A stretch of 42,964 bases of DNA from a virus, in IMG/VR virus record IMGVR_UViG_3300036985_006573, positions 1 through 42,964 of that record. One strand, written 5' to 3'. Numbering within the stretch: the stretch's first letter is position 1; the number at the start of each line of letters is the position of its first letter. Made by a program: the position numbers and the translations under genes. The notes under the pieces are model-generated. The model did not search any database. It saw only the letters and a list, made by a program, of their open reading frames with translations, and had not been told where the DNA came from. This document shows, piece by piece, positions 1-7,601 of this stretch.

Positions 1-81
1 AATCATCGTCTGAGTCATCCTCAGAAGAATCTAGTTCGGAATCTAGTTCGGAGTCATCCTCAGAAGAATCTAGTTCGGAAT
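1..81. repeat. Terminal 81-bp direct overlap, left copy
   Basis: The first 81 bases are identical to the last 81 bases (42884-42964), read by direct comparison. An exact overlap of this size at contig ends is what k-mer assemblers leave when a molecule is circular or circularly permuted. Merging the copies keeps the long tail reading frame open. The overlap lies in a serine/glutamate coding repeat, so the number of repeat units at the junction may be collapsed. Confidence 0.93.
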
Positions 82-290
82 CATCGTCTGAGTCTAGTTC
101 GGAATCATCGTCTGAGTCTAGTTCGGAGTCTAGTTCGGAATCATCGTCTGAGTCTAGTTCGGAATCATCGTCTGAGTCTAGTTCGGAATCATCGTCTGAG
201 TCTAGTTCGGAATCTAGTTCGGAATCATCCTCAGAAGAATCTAGTTCGGAATCTAGTTCGGAATCATCCTCGGAAGAATCTAGTTCGGAA
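3..290 (+). repeat. SSSE-coding repeat array (codon-scrambled)
   Basis: About 96 codons made only of Ser and Glu, mostly SSSE with occasional SSSEE. The DNA units alternate between tct-agt-tcg-gaa, tca-tcg-tct-gag and tca-tcc-tca-gaa-gaa, so the peptide is regular while the DNA uses mixed synonymous codons. The array continues the one at 42784-42964. Its true copy number is uncertain because the assembly breaks here. Confidence 0.9.
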
Positions 291-3200
291 TGCAGCGATC
301 CTTTGATTGTTGCTTTACCTAATGATGGTCCTAACGTTACGTTCAGCACAACTGGCGATTGCCCATACCCAGTTAGATTTTTTGCTCAATCAGTAGTAGA
401 TGAGTTACCAAGTGGACCATTTGGAGAAGGGTCAAGACAACAAGATGGAACTTGGCAACTCATCAATGGTGAAATCGTTGTAACAATGTGTTATAGCACA
501 CTTGGTGGTAGTAATGGGGACGGTATTTACACACAACAACAACTAGATGCTGGATGGGGGTGGGATACTTCTATTGGACACAATGGTGGAATGTTTGGAC
601 CGTGGATTTGGGAACATGGCTTTACTGCCCCTATTACACATGTCGCAGATGGGGGTTGGACACTAACGCCATTCGATAGAGTAGAACTAGGCGTATTATG
701 TGCTAACTGCGAACCACCTTCAAGTTCTAGCAGTGAATCTAGTAGTGAGTCATCCTCAGAGTCTAGCAGTGAATCTAGTAGTGAGTCATCCTCAGAGTCT
801 AGCAGTGAAAGCAGTTCTGAATGTAGTTGTAATACTACATTCGATATGCCTGATTCTACTACTGATGTTACGTTCACATGTGCAAACGTCCCTGTGAATG
901 TGCGTGTGTTCTTAAATGAGGATTATACCGCAGTAGGAAGATGCGGTTCTACATGGGCATGGGTTGCTGGTGAAATACACGCCACTATAAACATGGTACA
1001 AGATTGTCCACAATCAATGGATGGAAATTACACTTATCCCGAAATCAACACATTATATGTGTGGGTAATAAGAGTTGGACACTTCCAAGCCGAAATGGTA
1101 TACGAATACGGTTTCTCCGAACCCATCGAAGTCTCATTTAACGGTGCTTTCCAAGTAACACCAACTAACGGAATAACAGAACTTGGACTAATCACTGGAT
1201 GCTCATCATCCATCGCAAGCAGTGAATACGGTGAAAGTTCTAGTGAAAGTTCTAGTGAAAGTTCTAGTGAAAGTTCTAGTGAAAGTTCTAGTGAAAGTTC
1301 TAGTGAATCATCGTCTGAGTCTAGCAGTGAATCTGGTTGCAACACGTTCACCACGCAACTACCAGGAGAAAACGCTCCTAATGTTACCTTCACGTATAAT
1401 GGTGTGCTACCTCATGTGGTAAAAATCTACGCACAATCAGTAGGACAATGTTGGCCCCCAAGTGGACCTTATGGCGAACCAAGTAGCCGAGACTGGGCAA
1501 CTGGAACATGGTCCTTGATTGATGGTGAAGTCATCGTAATCATGAACTATAGCACTTATGGTGGTTATCGTGCAAACGGTTACTACGCTCAAGACACGCT
1601 GAATAGACCAGGAGAATGGGACATTTACATCCGACACTGGGAAGGTATTGATTGGATGTGTGTAACAGAAGTATGGGACTTAGACTTCACCAAATCCATC
1701 ACGCACGCCGTAGATGGCGACTGGTCATGCAGCTACTTCCCCCTAACCCTCCTAGGAATACTATCACCTTGTGAGAGTAGCAGTAGTAGCAGTAGCGGTG
1801 AACCAATCACCCCTAATCCTACCACAATAGAATACGCTGACCTATACTTCAACGTTCACGCTGCTCTTGATGCCCCCAACAATAGCACAATCACCCTAAA
1901 CGGTGAAACGCTCAACATTGTTAGTGTGGGAGACTTCGGTATGAGCAACCAAACACTAGTAAATGGTTCACCATACATCAGTGGGTTCATGGGTAGGGAT
2001 GCTATCGGCGATTTCACGGCAGATTTCAGTTTGAACGTTGCCAACAACACTGTTGATAATTTACAACGAGAAGTATTCGGATTCGGTTGTTATGAAGGCG
2101 GGAAACCAGTAGATGGAGCAGTAAGTGCCAGCGTAGGAATCTTAACCGATACTGATGGCTACTACATCACCGATGGAATAGCAGCACCACTACCCTACGG
2201 CTCACCAGTCAAACTAGACTACGACACTGCCTACGGTATCAACGTAATCCGTTCTAGTGGCGATTTGAACATCACTGTTACAGGCGAAACCGTTCTCATT
2301 CAAACTACCATACCTGATGACACGGGTGCTTATGAGTTTACTTACCTACATCTTTTACGCACCAACATCGACCCTTATTATTACGAACTTCAATTAACAA
2401 CAACTGTTGAGTGGAACATGAGCAACCTAGTAATCACACCCCTCTTTGAATACGTGGAAATCCCCACAGTAAGCGAACCAGGAGATTTACGCTCGTGGAC
2501 AAAACTACCCGTCAAATGCACAACCCTGAGTGTTCCTATAAACTGGGAAGAACAAATCACCGTAGTGAATGATAGTACGATTACATTCACCGAAATGTAT
2601 GATAATGAGGGCGAGTGGTATCCCGCCTACTCTTACCTCGGTGGTAAACTACCAGACCCCACAAGTGAATGGCGTGTTTATTTCAAAGCCACCATTCCAA
2701 GTCTCTTAAAAGATGACGATTCAACTGTGAACGAATACAGTCTACTCACCCTAAGAGACGTGAGAGTCGAAGCAGCCCCCGTGAGTGCCGCTTACCTACT
2801 CGCATACATCACAGGCACAGCCAGTGGTGAATCTGGTATCGACACGAGAACCATCAAAGTACGAGCCAAAGACGGAGCTAACTTACTAAGCCAAGACTTT
2901 GACTTACAATCTGATGTAACTTACGTCTACTTAGAATTCGTTAGACGAAACGGTGAACTGTGGGTTTATGTAACACCCGATAAGGGTAGTATCCAAAGCG
3001 TCATGTTCGCCTACAATGACCTAGTACCATTTAATTACTGCTCCTTCAGCGACCCCTACGCTTTACCCACAAGTGCTAATTGGACATTGAGCGATTTCAT
3101 CTGGGGCTTCGGTGAACAAAGCACACCACTCGCTACCGATTATGCTGGTGGTTTTGCTGCTAACCAAGCCACTGCGTATTCTATGGCTCAGTATATCCAA

Positions 3201-3302
3201 GCCATGCGATTAAGAGTTGAAAAGTTCGGTTATGAGGAAACACAAAGGTGCTTCCCGAACTTGAATGTAAAACAATTCCTAGAACACAATAGCGATAAGT
3301 AG
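3..3302 (+). CDS. Giant serine-linker tail/adhesin protein, C-terminal part
   Basis: The frame is open from base 3 to a TAA at 3300-3302 and continues the gene that starts at 41413; joined through the 81-bp overlap the protein has 1590 residues. Seen: an SSSE linker (bases 3-293), then three related modules of about 125-140 residues (294-717, 829-1206, 1339-1770) separated by further SSSE linkers, then a short Ser run and about 500 residues of beta-rich sequence. Modules 1 and 3 are clearly related (shared AQSV, SGP[FY]GE, [LI]DGE[IV]V and YST.GG patterns); module 2 is more diverged. A late segment has the alternating pattern of a jelly-roll domain. Inferred: an extended receptor-binding or adhesion fibre. 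No enzymatic motif was recognised. Residue 1 of this part is not a start codon. Confidence 0.85.
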   Translation, partial: SSSESSSEESSSESSSESSSEESSSESSSESSSESSSESSSESSSESSSESSSESSSESSSESSSESSSESSSESSSEESSSESSSESSSEESSSECSDPLIVALPNDGPNVTFSTTGDCPYPVRFFAQSVVDELPSGPFGEGSRQQDGTWQLINGEIVVTMCYSTLGGSNGDGIYTQQQLDAGWGWDTSIGHNGGMFGPWIWEHGFTAPITHVADGGWTLTPFDRVELGVLCANCEPPSSSSSESSSESSSESSSESSSESSSESSSESSSECSCNTTFDMPDSTTDVTFTCANVPVNVRVFLNEDYTAVGRCGSTWAWVAGEIHATINMVQDCPQSMDGNYTYPEINTLYVWVIRVGHFQAEMVYEYGFSEPIEVSFNGAFQVTPTNGITELGLITGCSSSIASSEYGESSSESSSESSSESSSESSSESSSESSSESSSESGCNTFTTQLPGENAPNVTFTYNGVLPHVVKIYAQSVGQCWPPSGPYGEPSSRDWATGTWSLIDGEVIVIMNYSTYGGYRANGYYAQDTLNRPGEWDIYIRHWEGIDWMCVTEVWDLDFTKSITHAVDGDWSCSYFPLTLLGILSPCESSSSSSSGEPITPNPTTIEYADLYFNVHAALDAPNNSTITLNGETLNIVSVGDFGMSNQTLVNGSPYISGFMGRDAIGDFTADFSLNVANNTVDNLQREVFGFGCYEGGKPVDGAVSASVGILTDTDGYYITDGIAAPLPYGSPVKLDYDTAYGINVIRSSGDLNITVTGETVLIQTTIPDDTGAYEFTYLHLLRTNIDPYYYELQLTTTVEWNMSNLVITPLFEYVEIPTVSEPGDLRSWTKLPVKCTTLSVPINWEEQITVVNDSTITFTEMYDNEGEWYPAYSYLGGKLPDPTSEWRVYFKATIPSLLKDDDSTVNEYSLLTLRDVRVEAAPVSAAYLLAYITGTASGESGIDTRTIKVRAKDGANLLSQDFDLQSDVTYVYLEFVRRNGELWVYVTPDKGSIQSVMFAYNDLVPFNYCSFSDPYALPTSANWTLSDFIWGFGEQSTPLATDYAGGFAANQATAYSMAQYIQAMRLRVEKFGYEETQRCFPNLNVKQFLEHNSDK
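735..806 (+). repeat. 36-bp tandem repeat x2 in serine linker
   Basis: Two identical 36-bp units (735-770 and 771-806) encode ESSSESSSESSS within the second linker of the giant tail protein. The duplicated codon order shows that the linker grew by duplication of a multi-codon block. Confidence 0.85.
1233..1304 (+). repeat. 12-bp tandem repeat x6 in serine linker
   Basis: Six perfect copies of gaaagttctagt encode (ESSS)6 in the third linker. Unlike the first array, the copies are identical at DNA level, which suggests recent slippage or unequal recombination. Confidence 0.9.
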
Positions 3303-3327
3303 TTGGTCCTCTTCTAGGGACAAGAAA

Positions 3328-3373
3328 AAATAAGCCCTAACATTTGCTCGTTGCTTTTGTTATGGGCTTATTT
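3328..3373. terminator. Bidirectional terminator-like hairpin
   Basis: The 15-base arm at 3328-3342 pairs with 3358-3373 with a single bulged base. It has an A-run on its left side and T-rich sequence on its right. It lies between the convergent giant tail gene and the 3368-3940 methyltransferase and overlaps the stop codon of the latter, so it could end transcription in both directions. Confidence 0.75.
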
Positions 3374-3940
3374 AGTTCTTTGAATTACCCATGTTCCCCG
3401 AAACGTTTTAACTTCCCAATTCGGCTCGCTAACAGTTGGTAGAAACTTATCAATGGCACGCTTAACACTCTTAATGAAAATAGAATCATCTATCAACATG
3501 AAACCACCAACATTCACAGCACACCAAAAGTTAAACATGTCATTATACGCACCCGCCTCAGTATGATCGCCATCCACATGCACCAAGTCAAATGTGCTAC
3601 CACCCAAACAACTTAAATCCGTAATGGTTTGAGTATTCACGTTGATTAGCTCGAACTCAAACACTTTCCCACTAGTAGTACGGTAATATTCTAGGTTCTG
3701 GGCAGCAGCCGATTGAGAGTTTCCAATGTACTGCTCACAATCTAAACCCACATACAAGGTAGCAGGTGAGCCATCTAAGAAACTAATTGCACTGTAACCT
3801 AATCTCACACCGATTTCTAGGATTGTGCGTGGTTTTAATTCGGCAGCTAGTTCTTTTAGAGCAGGGTAATAATTAAGTGCTTCAAAGAAATCAGCACCTT
3901 GGTCTCTGTTGACTGGTAACGTGCGGAGAAAATCAATCAT
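3368..3940 (-). CDS. Class I SAM methyltransferase (Methyltransf_24-like)
   Basis: A 190-residue protein. Residues 41-49 (LEIGVRLGY) form the SAM-binding glycine loop, and 118-129 (FDLVHVDGDHTE) is the acidic strand and HxE stretch typical of the Methyltransf_24 family, which often methylates sugars or small metabolites. The start ATG is preceded by AAGGA about 10 nt upstream. It is divergent from 4005-4232 and shares a 64-bp promoter region with it. Substrate unknown. It is one of three unrelated-looking class I methyltransferases in the genome, so a role in glycan or host-surface modification is inferred rather than seen. Confidence 0.8.
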   Translation of the reverse strand: MIDFLRTLPVNRDQGADFFEALNYYPALKELAAELKPRTILEIGVRLGYSAISFLDGSPATLYVGLDCEQYIGNSQSAAAQNLEYYRTTSGKVFEFELINVNTQTITDLSCLGGSTFDLVHVDGDHTEAGAYNDMFNFWCAVNVGGFMLIDDSIFIKSVKRAIDKFLPTVSEPNWEVKTFRGTWVIQRTK

Positions 3941-3960
3941 TTTTAATTTCCTTTTTGTAT

Positions 3961-3984
3961 AATTTAGTGTGATTTGACTAAATT
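3961..3984. promoter_or_regulatory. Back-to-back ACTAAATT boxes between divergent genes
   Basis: ACTAAATT occurs on the minus strand at 3961-3968 and on the plus strand at 3977-3984. Each copy ends 20 nt before the start codon it faces (3940 and 4005). This symmetric spacing supports two divergent promoters using the same element, a one-base variant of the ACTAAATA box seen before virion genes. Confidence 0.5.
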
Positions 3985-4004
3985 AGTTACACAGGAGAAC
4001 TAAA

Positions 4005-4232
4005 ATGGCTGAGATAATGACTACCATTGGTGAGGCAGAAATCTTTTACGATGCCGCTTCAGACTACTTGTACTTGAAAGATAATCAGGGTGGGCTAATT
4101 GGAGCACCGTTGACCACATGGGAACTCAATGCGGAGACATTAAAAAACCCGCAAGATATCCTGCGGGTAGCGAGCGGTATCAAATTGATAACCGCTCAGG
4201 AACGATGGAAAGCATTGAAGCTAGAACGGTAA
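4005..4232 (+). CDS. Small protein of unknown function
   Basis: A 75-residue soluble protein, not recognised. The start ATG has a good ribosome binding site (caggagaact). The 3' end overlaps the convergent gene 4221-4613 by 12 bases. Its last third contains two adjacent hairpins (4147-4168 and 4172-4197) inside the coding sequence, which may end transcription before it runs into the convergent gene. The sequence is mixed alpha/beta with no Cys and no membrane segment. Confidence 0.7.
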   Translation: MAEIMTTIGEAEIFYDAASDYLYLKDNQGGLIGAPLTTWELNAETLKNPQDILRVASGIKLITAQERWKALKLER

Positions 4233-4613
4233 ATCTGGTTCTGGTTGAGCATCCGCATACTCATTCATGCTAGTCTCATCATCACGGATATGAATGAGTG
4301 TCTCTAACGTATCACCGCACGCACCTAGCTCCCACTCAACAGAGGTCAGCACATTCTCTGCTTTCTCTCGTGCTACACTCAGGTAGCGTTGGAGTTTCGT
4401 GTATGCCTCAATGTCATCAGTAAACACGTCCTCAGCATCAACCACTCGCCACGCCATATCAACTTCTTCACCATCGGAACCATTCAATCTCACGCACAAT
4501 GTGCAGTAGGGTGAACCGTTGTCCCCGAATAGGATTGCTGCGTAGACTTCGCCTTCACCCTTGTCTACCACGTAGACACACTGACCGATTTGGAACTTCT
4601 TTGACTTCTTCAT
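4221..4613 (-). CDS. Unknown protein with SSB-like C-terminal tip
   Basis: A 130-residue protein. The N-terminal 55 residues look like a small beta-barrel (KFQIGQCVYVVDKGEGEVYA), the middle is helical, and the chain ends in acidic QPEPDLPF. That ending resembles the D-x-[IL]-P-F tip with which bacterial single-stranded DNA-binding proteins recruit partners. The body is not a recognisable OB-fold SSB, so this is either a highly diverged SSB or a protein mimicking the tip to contact host replication or repair proteins. Convergent with 4005-4232. Confidence 0.65.
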   Translation of the reverse strand: MKKSKKFQIGQCVYVVDKGEGEVYAAILFGDNGSPYCTLCVRLNGSDGEEVDMAWRVVDAEDVFTDDIEAYTKLQRYLSVAREKAENVLTSVEWELGACGDTLETLIHIRDDETSMNEYADAQPEPDLPF

Positions 4614-4864
4614 TACTGACTCTCCATTTGGTTATGGGGTTCTTAGCCCCCGTGTTGCTCCCTAATAGAACAGAACCCGAAAGTCAATGCAATACCAAAA
4701 GAAAATTATCTAAAAATTATTCTAATGGCAGAAAACCCCCCACCTGTGAGTAAGTCATAATACTAACCAGAAAATAATTCCATAAGGGGGGGTTTCAATG
4801 ACTCACCAATTTTGGTAAAATTTAGGGACTGAGACACCCGACTTTCACTTACTGGAGAAACCAA
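4614..4864. other. Intergenic region with C/G-run inverted repeat
   Basis: A 251-base non-coding stretch between divergent genes. It holds an inverted repeat with arms gaaaacccccc (about 4731-4741) and ggggggtttc (about 4787-4796) some 45 bases apart, and an AT-rich segment near 4812-4822 that could serve the downstream gene. A ribosome binding site (ctggagaaa) lies just before 4865. No open frame is convincing here. Confidence 0.5.
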
Positions 4865-5179
4865 ATGATTTACCGCCACACCAAGATCCAACTGGATATC
4901 GCTAATTTTCTGGCTACGGATTGCCTCAATTACCTCAACGAGCAACTGGAGCTGGAGGACGACCCACAAGTCCACGTAGCAGACGTAGCATTCAGCTTGT
5001 TGCTCTACGCCCTACGCACCCACCCCAACCGTGTAGGACTCGCACAAGCCATCACAGCCGCAATCGCCAGCGATGCCACCGACTCATACGACTGCCCCAC
5101 CTGTTTTGACTACGGCGTGATTGATGAGGATGACGGTGATACAGTGCGTGAGGTAGATTGTCCCGATTGTGGAAAATAA
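4865..5179 (+). CDS. Small protein with C-terminal zinc ribbon
   Basis: A 104-residue protein with a helical N-terminal part and a C-terminal CxxC...CxxC unit (YDCPTC, then VDCPDC) expected to bind one zinc ion. The same unit occurs at the N-terminus of the 6712-6969 protein, so the two share a module. The start is supported by GGAGA 7 nt upstream. A strong hairpin follows the stop. Function unknown; such ribbons commonly act in nucleic-acid or protein binding. Confidence 0.75.
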   Translation: MIYRHTKIQLDIANFLATDCLNYLNEQLELEDDPQVHVADVAFSLLLYALRTHPNRVGLAQAITAAIASDATDSYDCPTCFDYGVIDEDDGDTVREVDCPDCGK

Positions 5180-5188
5180 TTTTTCGCA

Positions 5189-5215
5189 CCCCGTCAGGAT
5201 TATCGCCTGACGGGG
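5189..5215. terminator. Perfect 10-bp hairpin between small genes
   Basis: The arms ccccgtcagg (5189-5198) and cctgacgggg (5206-5215) pair perfectly around a 7-base loop. No T-run follows, so it may be a weak terminator, an RNA-processing site or an mRNA stabiliser. Its position argues that the next gene starts after it, not before. Confidence 0.65.
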
Positions 5216-5271
5216 CAATAGTATGCGTAGTGTGTGAGAGAAACGAGTTTACAACAACTGGAGAGAGACAA

Positions 5272-5499
5272 GTGTACATCCAAAAGTTCAACAACCCCGA
5301 AAACTTTACCAACTGTCAAGAATGTGGAGGCGACACCGGACCACACTACGACATTAGTTTCAACCGACCCATCATTGGAATCTTCAACCTCCAAATCAGT
5401 CTACAACTCTGCGAAACCTGCTACAACGAACTCCAAAATGCGGGCTACATTGACAATGCAGACGGGGACGAAGAAGATACAGAAGTCCCAAAACCATAA
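5272..5499 (+). CDS. Small zinc-ribbon protein, GTG start
   Basis: A 75-residue protein beginning at GTG 5272, preceded by ggagagaga at suitable distance. The frame is open further upstream to 5158, but that extension would run through the 5189-5215 hairpin and overlap the previous gene, so the GTG is preferred. It has a CxxC pair near residue 13 (NCQEC) and a second near residue 46 (LCETC), typical of a zinc-binding fold, and a very acidic tail (DGDEEDTE). Function unknown. Confidence 0.6.
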   Translation: MYIQKFNNPENFTNCQECGGDTGPHYDISFNRPIIGIFNLQISLQLCETCYNELQNAGYIDNADGDEEDTEVPKP

Positions 5500-5690
5500 A
5501 TTAAAAAACACCCCCCACTTGAGGTGTCAAAAGTTTTCTCAAAAGGAGGGTATCAAAGTCCAGCAGACTTGCTAAAATGAAGGAGTAAGGGGCAAGCCCC
5601 CTGCTCTTTGACAATTCGGTTGTTATTGTGTCCTATCTGTTTCGTAATGGGTGGTCTAATGACTGCCCCCAAAATGAGGAGTCATCTAAG
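5500..5690. promoter_or_regulatory. Leader with hairpins and candidate promoter
   Basis: Non-coding. It contains caccccccacttgaggtgt, where cacc and aggtg can pair, an AAAGGAGGG run, a GC hairpin ggggcaagcccc at 5589-5600, and TTGACA at 5608-5613 that could be a -35 box. No strong -10 is visible at the right distance. GAGGAG about 9 nt before 5691 is the ribosome binding site that decides the start of the next gene. Confidence 0.4.
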
Positions 5691-6590
5691 ATGACTAGCA
5701 AGAGTGTTAGTGTGGTGGTGCGTGCTAAGACCCGCAAGACCAACAAGCCCGTGAGCAAGAAGAAAACTGGACTCCAGCAAGCCCACTATGACCGCTTTCA
5801 GCGAAAGATCAACGGAGTCATCCGTGGTGTAGGACGGATCGGAACTGCCACCAGAGCAAGCATTGCGGACTACTGGAAGCTCTGGGACTGGATCATCACC
5901 CTACCCGGCTACGAGGAAGCTGCCGCAAAAGGCGAAGCTAGCTTGAATGCCTTCAAGCGAAAGCTCAACGGAGGCACTGAACTGAGCAACCAGCAAATGG
6001 TCATCCTGAACCGCAGCAAGCGAATCAGGGACAACTGGGACAGCGTGGCAGCCGCACAAGGGGCAGGAACAATCATCGCAGCTTGTAACTACAAGCCCCG
6101 TGATCCAGAGTCTAAGACCGCTGAACCGGACTGGCGGCAAGAGGTGATTGATGCCCTCGCCATTCAGGATGAATACGCTAAGCTGCACGCCACCGACAAG
6201 GAAGCCGCTAAGAAACGCAAGGAGGAAAAGGAGGCAGCGGAGTATGCAGCCAAGAAGGCAGCCGAACAAAATCTGAAGGAAGCCGAAGCCAAAGTGTTCG
6301 CACTGGAACAAGCTGATCGTGTGCGAACCGCTGAAGACCACTTCGACGCCCTCATGTTGAAGCTGGCAACCGAAACGGCACGCAAGGAAATCTGGGAACG
6401 GTATGAGCGGGAACTCACTGGTGGTGAGTTAAACGCCGCTATCAAGACCGTCAAGAAAGTGGCAGATAGCGGGGATGCCCTCAACCACTTGCGAGCAAGC
6501 GTATTTGCAATCCTTATCCCCGCCATGAAAGAGCCGATGGTAAAGAAAGCCATTGCCAAACTGACCATCGAAGTGAAGGACGCTGCCTAG
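5691..6590 (+). CDS. Lys/Ala/Glu-rich coiled-coil protein, unknown
   Basis: A 299-residue protein; ATG 5691 is chosen over an upstream in-frame GTG (5628) because GAGGAG precedes it. The first 30 residues are very basic. Residues about 180-240 are a long charged Ala-rich helix (repeated AAKK, KEEKEAA), likely a coiled coil. No family recognised. The abundance of basic and helical sequence fits a DNA- or scaffold-binding protein, but this is only a guess. Codon use is more GC-rich than in the tail genes. Confidence 0.7.
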   Translation: MTSKSVSVVVRAKTRKTNKPVSKKKTGLQQAHYDRFQRKINGVIRGVGRIGTATRASIADYWKLWDWIITLPGYEEAAAKGEASLNAFKRKLNGGTELSNQQMVILNRSKRIRDNWDSVAAAQGAGTIIAACNYKPRDPESKTAEPDWRQEVIDALAIQDEYAKLHATDKEAAKKRKEEKEAAEYAAKKAAEQNLKEAEAKVFALEQADRVRTAEDHFDALMLKLATETARKEIWERYERELTGGELNAAIKTVKKVADSGDALNHLRASVFAILIPAMKEPMVKKAIAKLTIEVKDAA

Positions 6591-6601
6591 GGCTTGCGAT
6601 G

Positions 6602-6622
6602 AGGGGCAAGGAAGCCCCTTTT
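6602..6622 (+). terminator. Terminator hairpin after coiled-coil gene
   Basis: Arms aggggc (6602-6607) and gcccct (6614-6619) with a 6-base loop, followed by TTTT. It sits 12 bases after the stop at 6590, as expected for a Rho-independent terminator. Confidence 0.7.
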
Positions 6623-6651
6623 ACTCACCTTTTACTCACCTTTTACTCACC
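6619..6651 (+). repeat. 11-bp tandem repeat x3
   Basis: Three perfect copies of ttttactcacc (6619-6629, 6630-6640, 6641-6651). They begin at the T-run of the preceding terminator and end at the next hairpin. The role is unknown; protein-binding iterons or slippage are both possible. Confidence 0.85.
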
Positions 6652-6675
6652 CCGCACCAAACAACCGTGTGGGGT
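6649..6675 (+). terminator. Hairpin sharing its right arm with 6986-7015
   Basis: accccgcac (6649-6657) pairs with gtgtggggt (6667-6675) with one G-T wobble. The 16-mer aacaaccgtgtggggt (6660-6675) recurs exactly at 7000-7015 in the next terminator, so matching hairpins flank the 6712-6969 gene. No long T-run follows this copy. Confidence 0.6.
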
Positions 6676-6711
6676 CATTTCTCTGTTCCTGTTATTACGA
6701 AAGGGGCTACA

Positions 6712-6969
6712 ATGCCCAAACCCGAAGTAGAGTATTACGATTGCCCCACTTGCGACAACGAGCAATGGCTCGAAGTCTATCAAGGCAAAGACAAAGGTGG
6801 CAGCATACACCGAGTGGAATGCCCAGATTGTATGGGAGAGAACGACCTGACTGACTGCCCAACCTGTAAAGGCATCGGCTTAGTTAAGAGCGATGGCAGC
6901 CAAGGCATCATCGAACTCACCCCAGAAGGGAAACAAGTCTGGCTCAAATGCCCCACTTGTAATCGCTGA
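6712..6969 (+). CDS. Double zinc-ribbon small protein
   Basis: An 85-residue protein with four CxxC pairs: CPTC, CPDC, CPTC, CPTC, giving two zinc sites arranged like the DnaJ cysteine-rich repeat. The first half matches the C-terminal ribbon of 4865-5179. ATG 6712 is chosen because AAAGGGG precedes it; the frame also runs upstream to 6667 but that crosses a hairpin. Flanked by terminator-like hairpins, so it is probably a monocistronic unit. Function unknown. Confidence 0.75.
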   Translation: MPKPEVEYYDCPTCDNEQWLEVYQGKDKGGSIHRVECPDCMGENDLTDCPTCKGIGLVKSDGSQGIIELTPEGKQVWLKCPTCNR

Positions 6970-6985
6970 ACGACCAGTCCACACC

Positions 6986-7021
6986 ACCCCACATGCCCTA
7001 ACAACCGTGTGGGGTTTTTTA
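6986..7021 (+). terminator. Rho-independent terminator
   Basis: accccaca (6986-6993) pairs with tgtggggt (7008-7015), followed by a run of T to 7019. It directly follows the zinc-ribbon gene. Confidence 0.8.
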
Positions 7022-7043
7022 TTGCTCACGCTTAACTAACAAC

Positions 7044-7589
7044 ATGGACCGAACACTCCTCTGGCAAGCCAAACAAACTTACCTCGCACAATGCCTTGCA
7101 CACACCACACACGTCTTAGGACTCACTGCCGAGATAGGAGTCTACCTAGGTGGCACAAGTGCCTACATAGCTAATCACAACGAGAACAAGCCACACCTAG
7201 CAGCAGACACTTATGGGGTTGGAATAGTACACGCTGGATCAAAAGACCAACACGTCAATGGCGAGTTCACTGTAGACAGAACAGAAGTCATCAACTACCT
7301 CAGAACCATCCCCAACATCATACCAATTGTTGGAATATTCCCCGAATCATTCACTAGCATCGAAGCCACGTTCAGTTTCGTCCACGTCGACTTAGACACG
7401 TATCAAGGCACGATAGACAGCCTAACTTACTTCTGGGATAGACTCAATACAGGAGCATGCCTGCTCTATGACGATTGGCAATGGGGCAACTGCGTAGGCG
7501 TAACAACTGCCCTACAAGAGTTCTTAAAAGAGAACCCGAAAGTAGCATGGTCAGAGGGCAGCAACCAACTCGCCCTCTGGAAAACCTAA
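7044..7589 (+). CDS. TylF/macrocin-type O-methyltransferase
   Basis: A 181-residue protein matching the TylF pattern: AEIGVYLGGTS (29-39) binds SAM, FVHVDLDTY (112-120) and LLYDDW (140-145) provide the acidic metal-binding residues used by these sugar O-methyltransferases. It is shorter than typical TylF proteins (about 250 residues), as is common for phage versions. No clear ribosome binding site precedes ATG 7044, and a terminator lies 23 bases upstream, so expression must rely on an internal promoter or read-through. Convergent with the 1245-residue tail protein. Likely substrate is a methylated sugar, inferred from the family. Confidence 0.82.
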   Translation: MDRTLLWQAKQTYLAQCLAHTTHVLGLTAEIGVYLGGTSAYIANHNENKPHLAADTYGVGIVHAGSKDQHVNGEFTVDRTEVINYLRTIPNIIPIVGIFPESFTSIEATFSFVHVDLDTYQGTIDSLTYFWDRLNTGACLLYDDWQWGNCVGVTTALQEFLKENPKVAWSEGSNQLALWKT

Positions 7590-7601
7590 GTCTATATCAC
7601 A

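Noticed and set aside
1-81. 81-bp terminal repeat as true packaging ends (DTR or cos)
   Set aside because: It lies inside a coding repeat, is far from the terminase gene and its size fits an assembler overlap.
3-1338. Ser/Glu repeat arrays as CRISPR
   Set aside because: Units are 12-36 bp, contiguous without unique spacers, in frame in a coding sequence.
3369-3376. Exact ACTAAATA on the minus strand as a promoter
   Set aside because: It lies in the terminator stem at the end of a gene and points into a convergent gene, so it is probably a chance occurrence.
5234-5575. Plus-strand 113-residue frame overlapping the zinc-ribbon gene 5272-5499
   Set aside because: Low-complexity Thr/Ser/Lys sequence in the +1 frame of a gene with clear Cys pairs; no ribosome binding site.
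5901-6568. Minus-strand frames opposite the coiled-coil gene
   Set aside because: Composition mirrors Lys/Ala codons of the plus-strand gene and there is no ribosome binding site.
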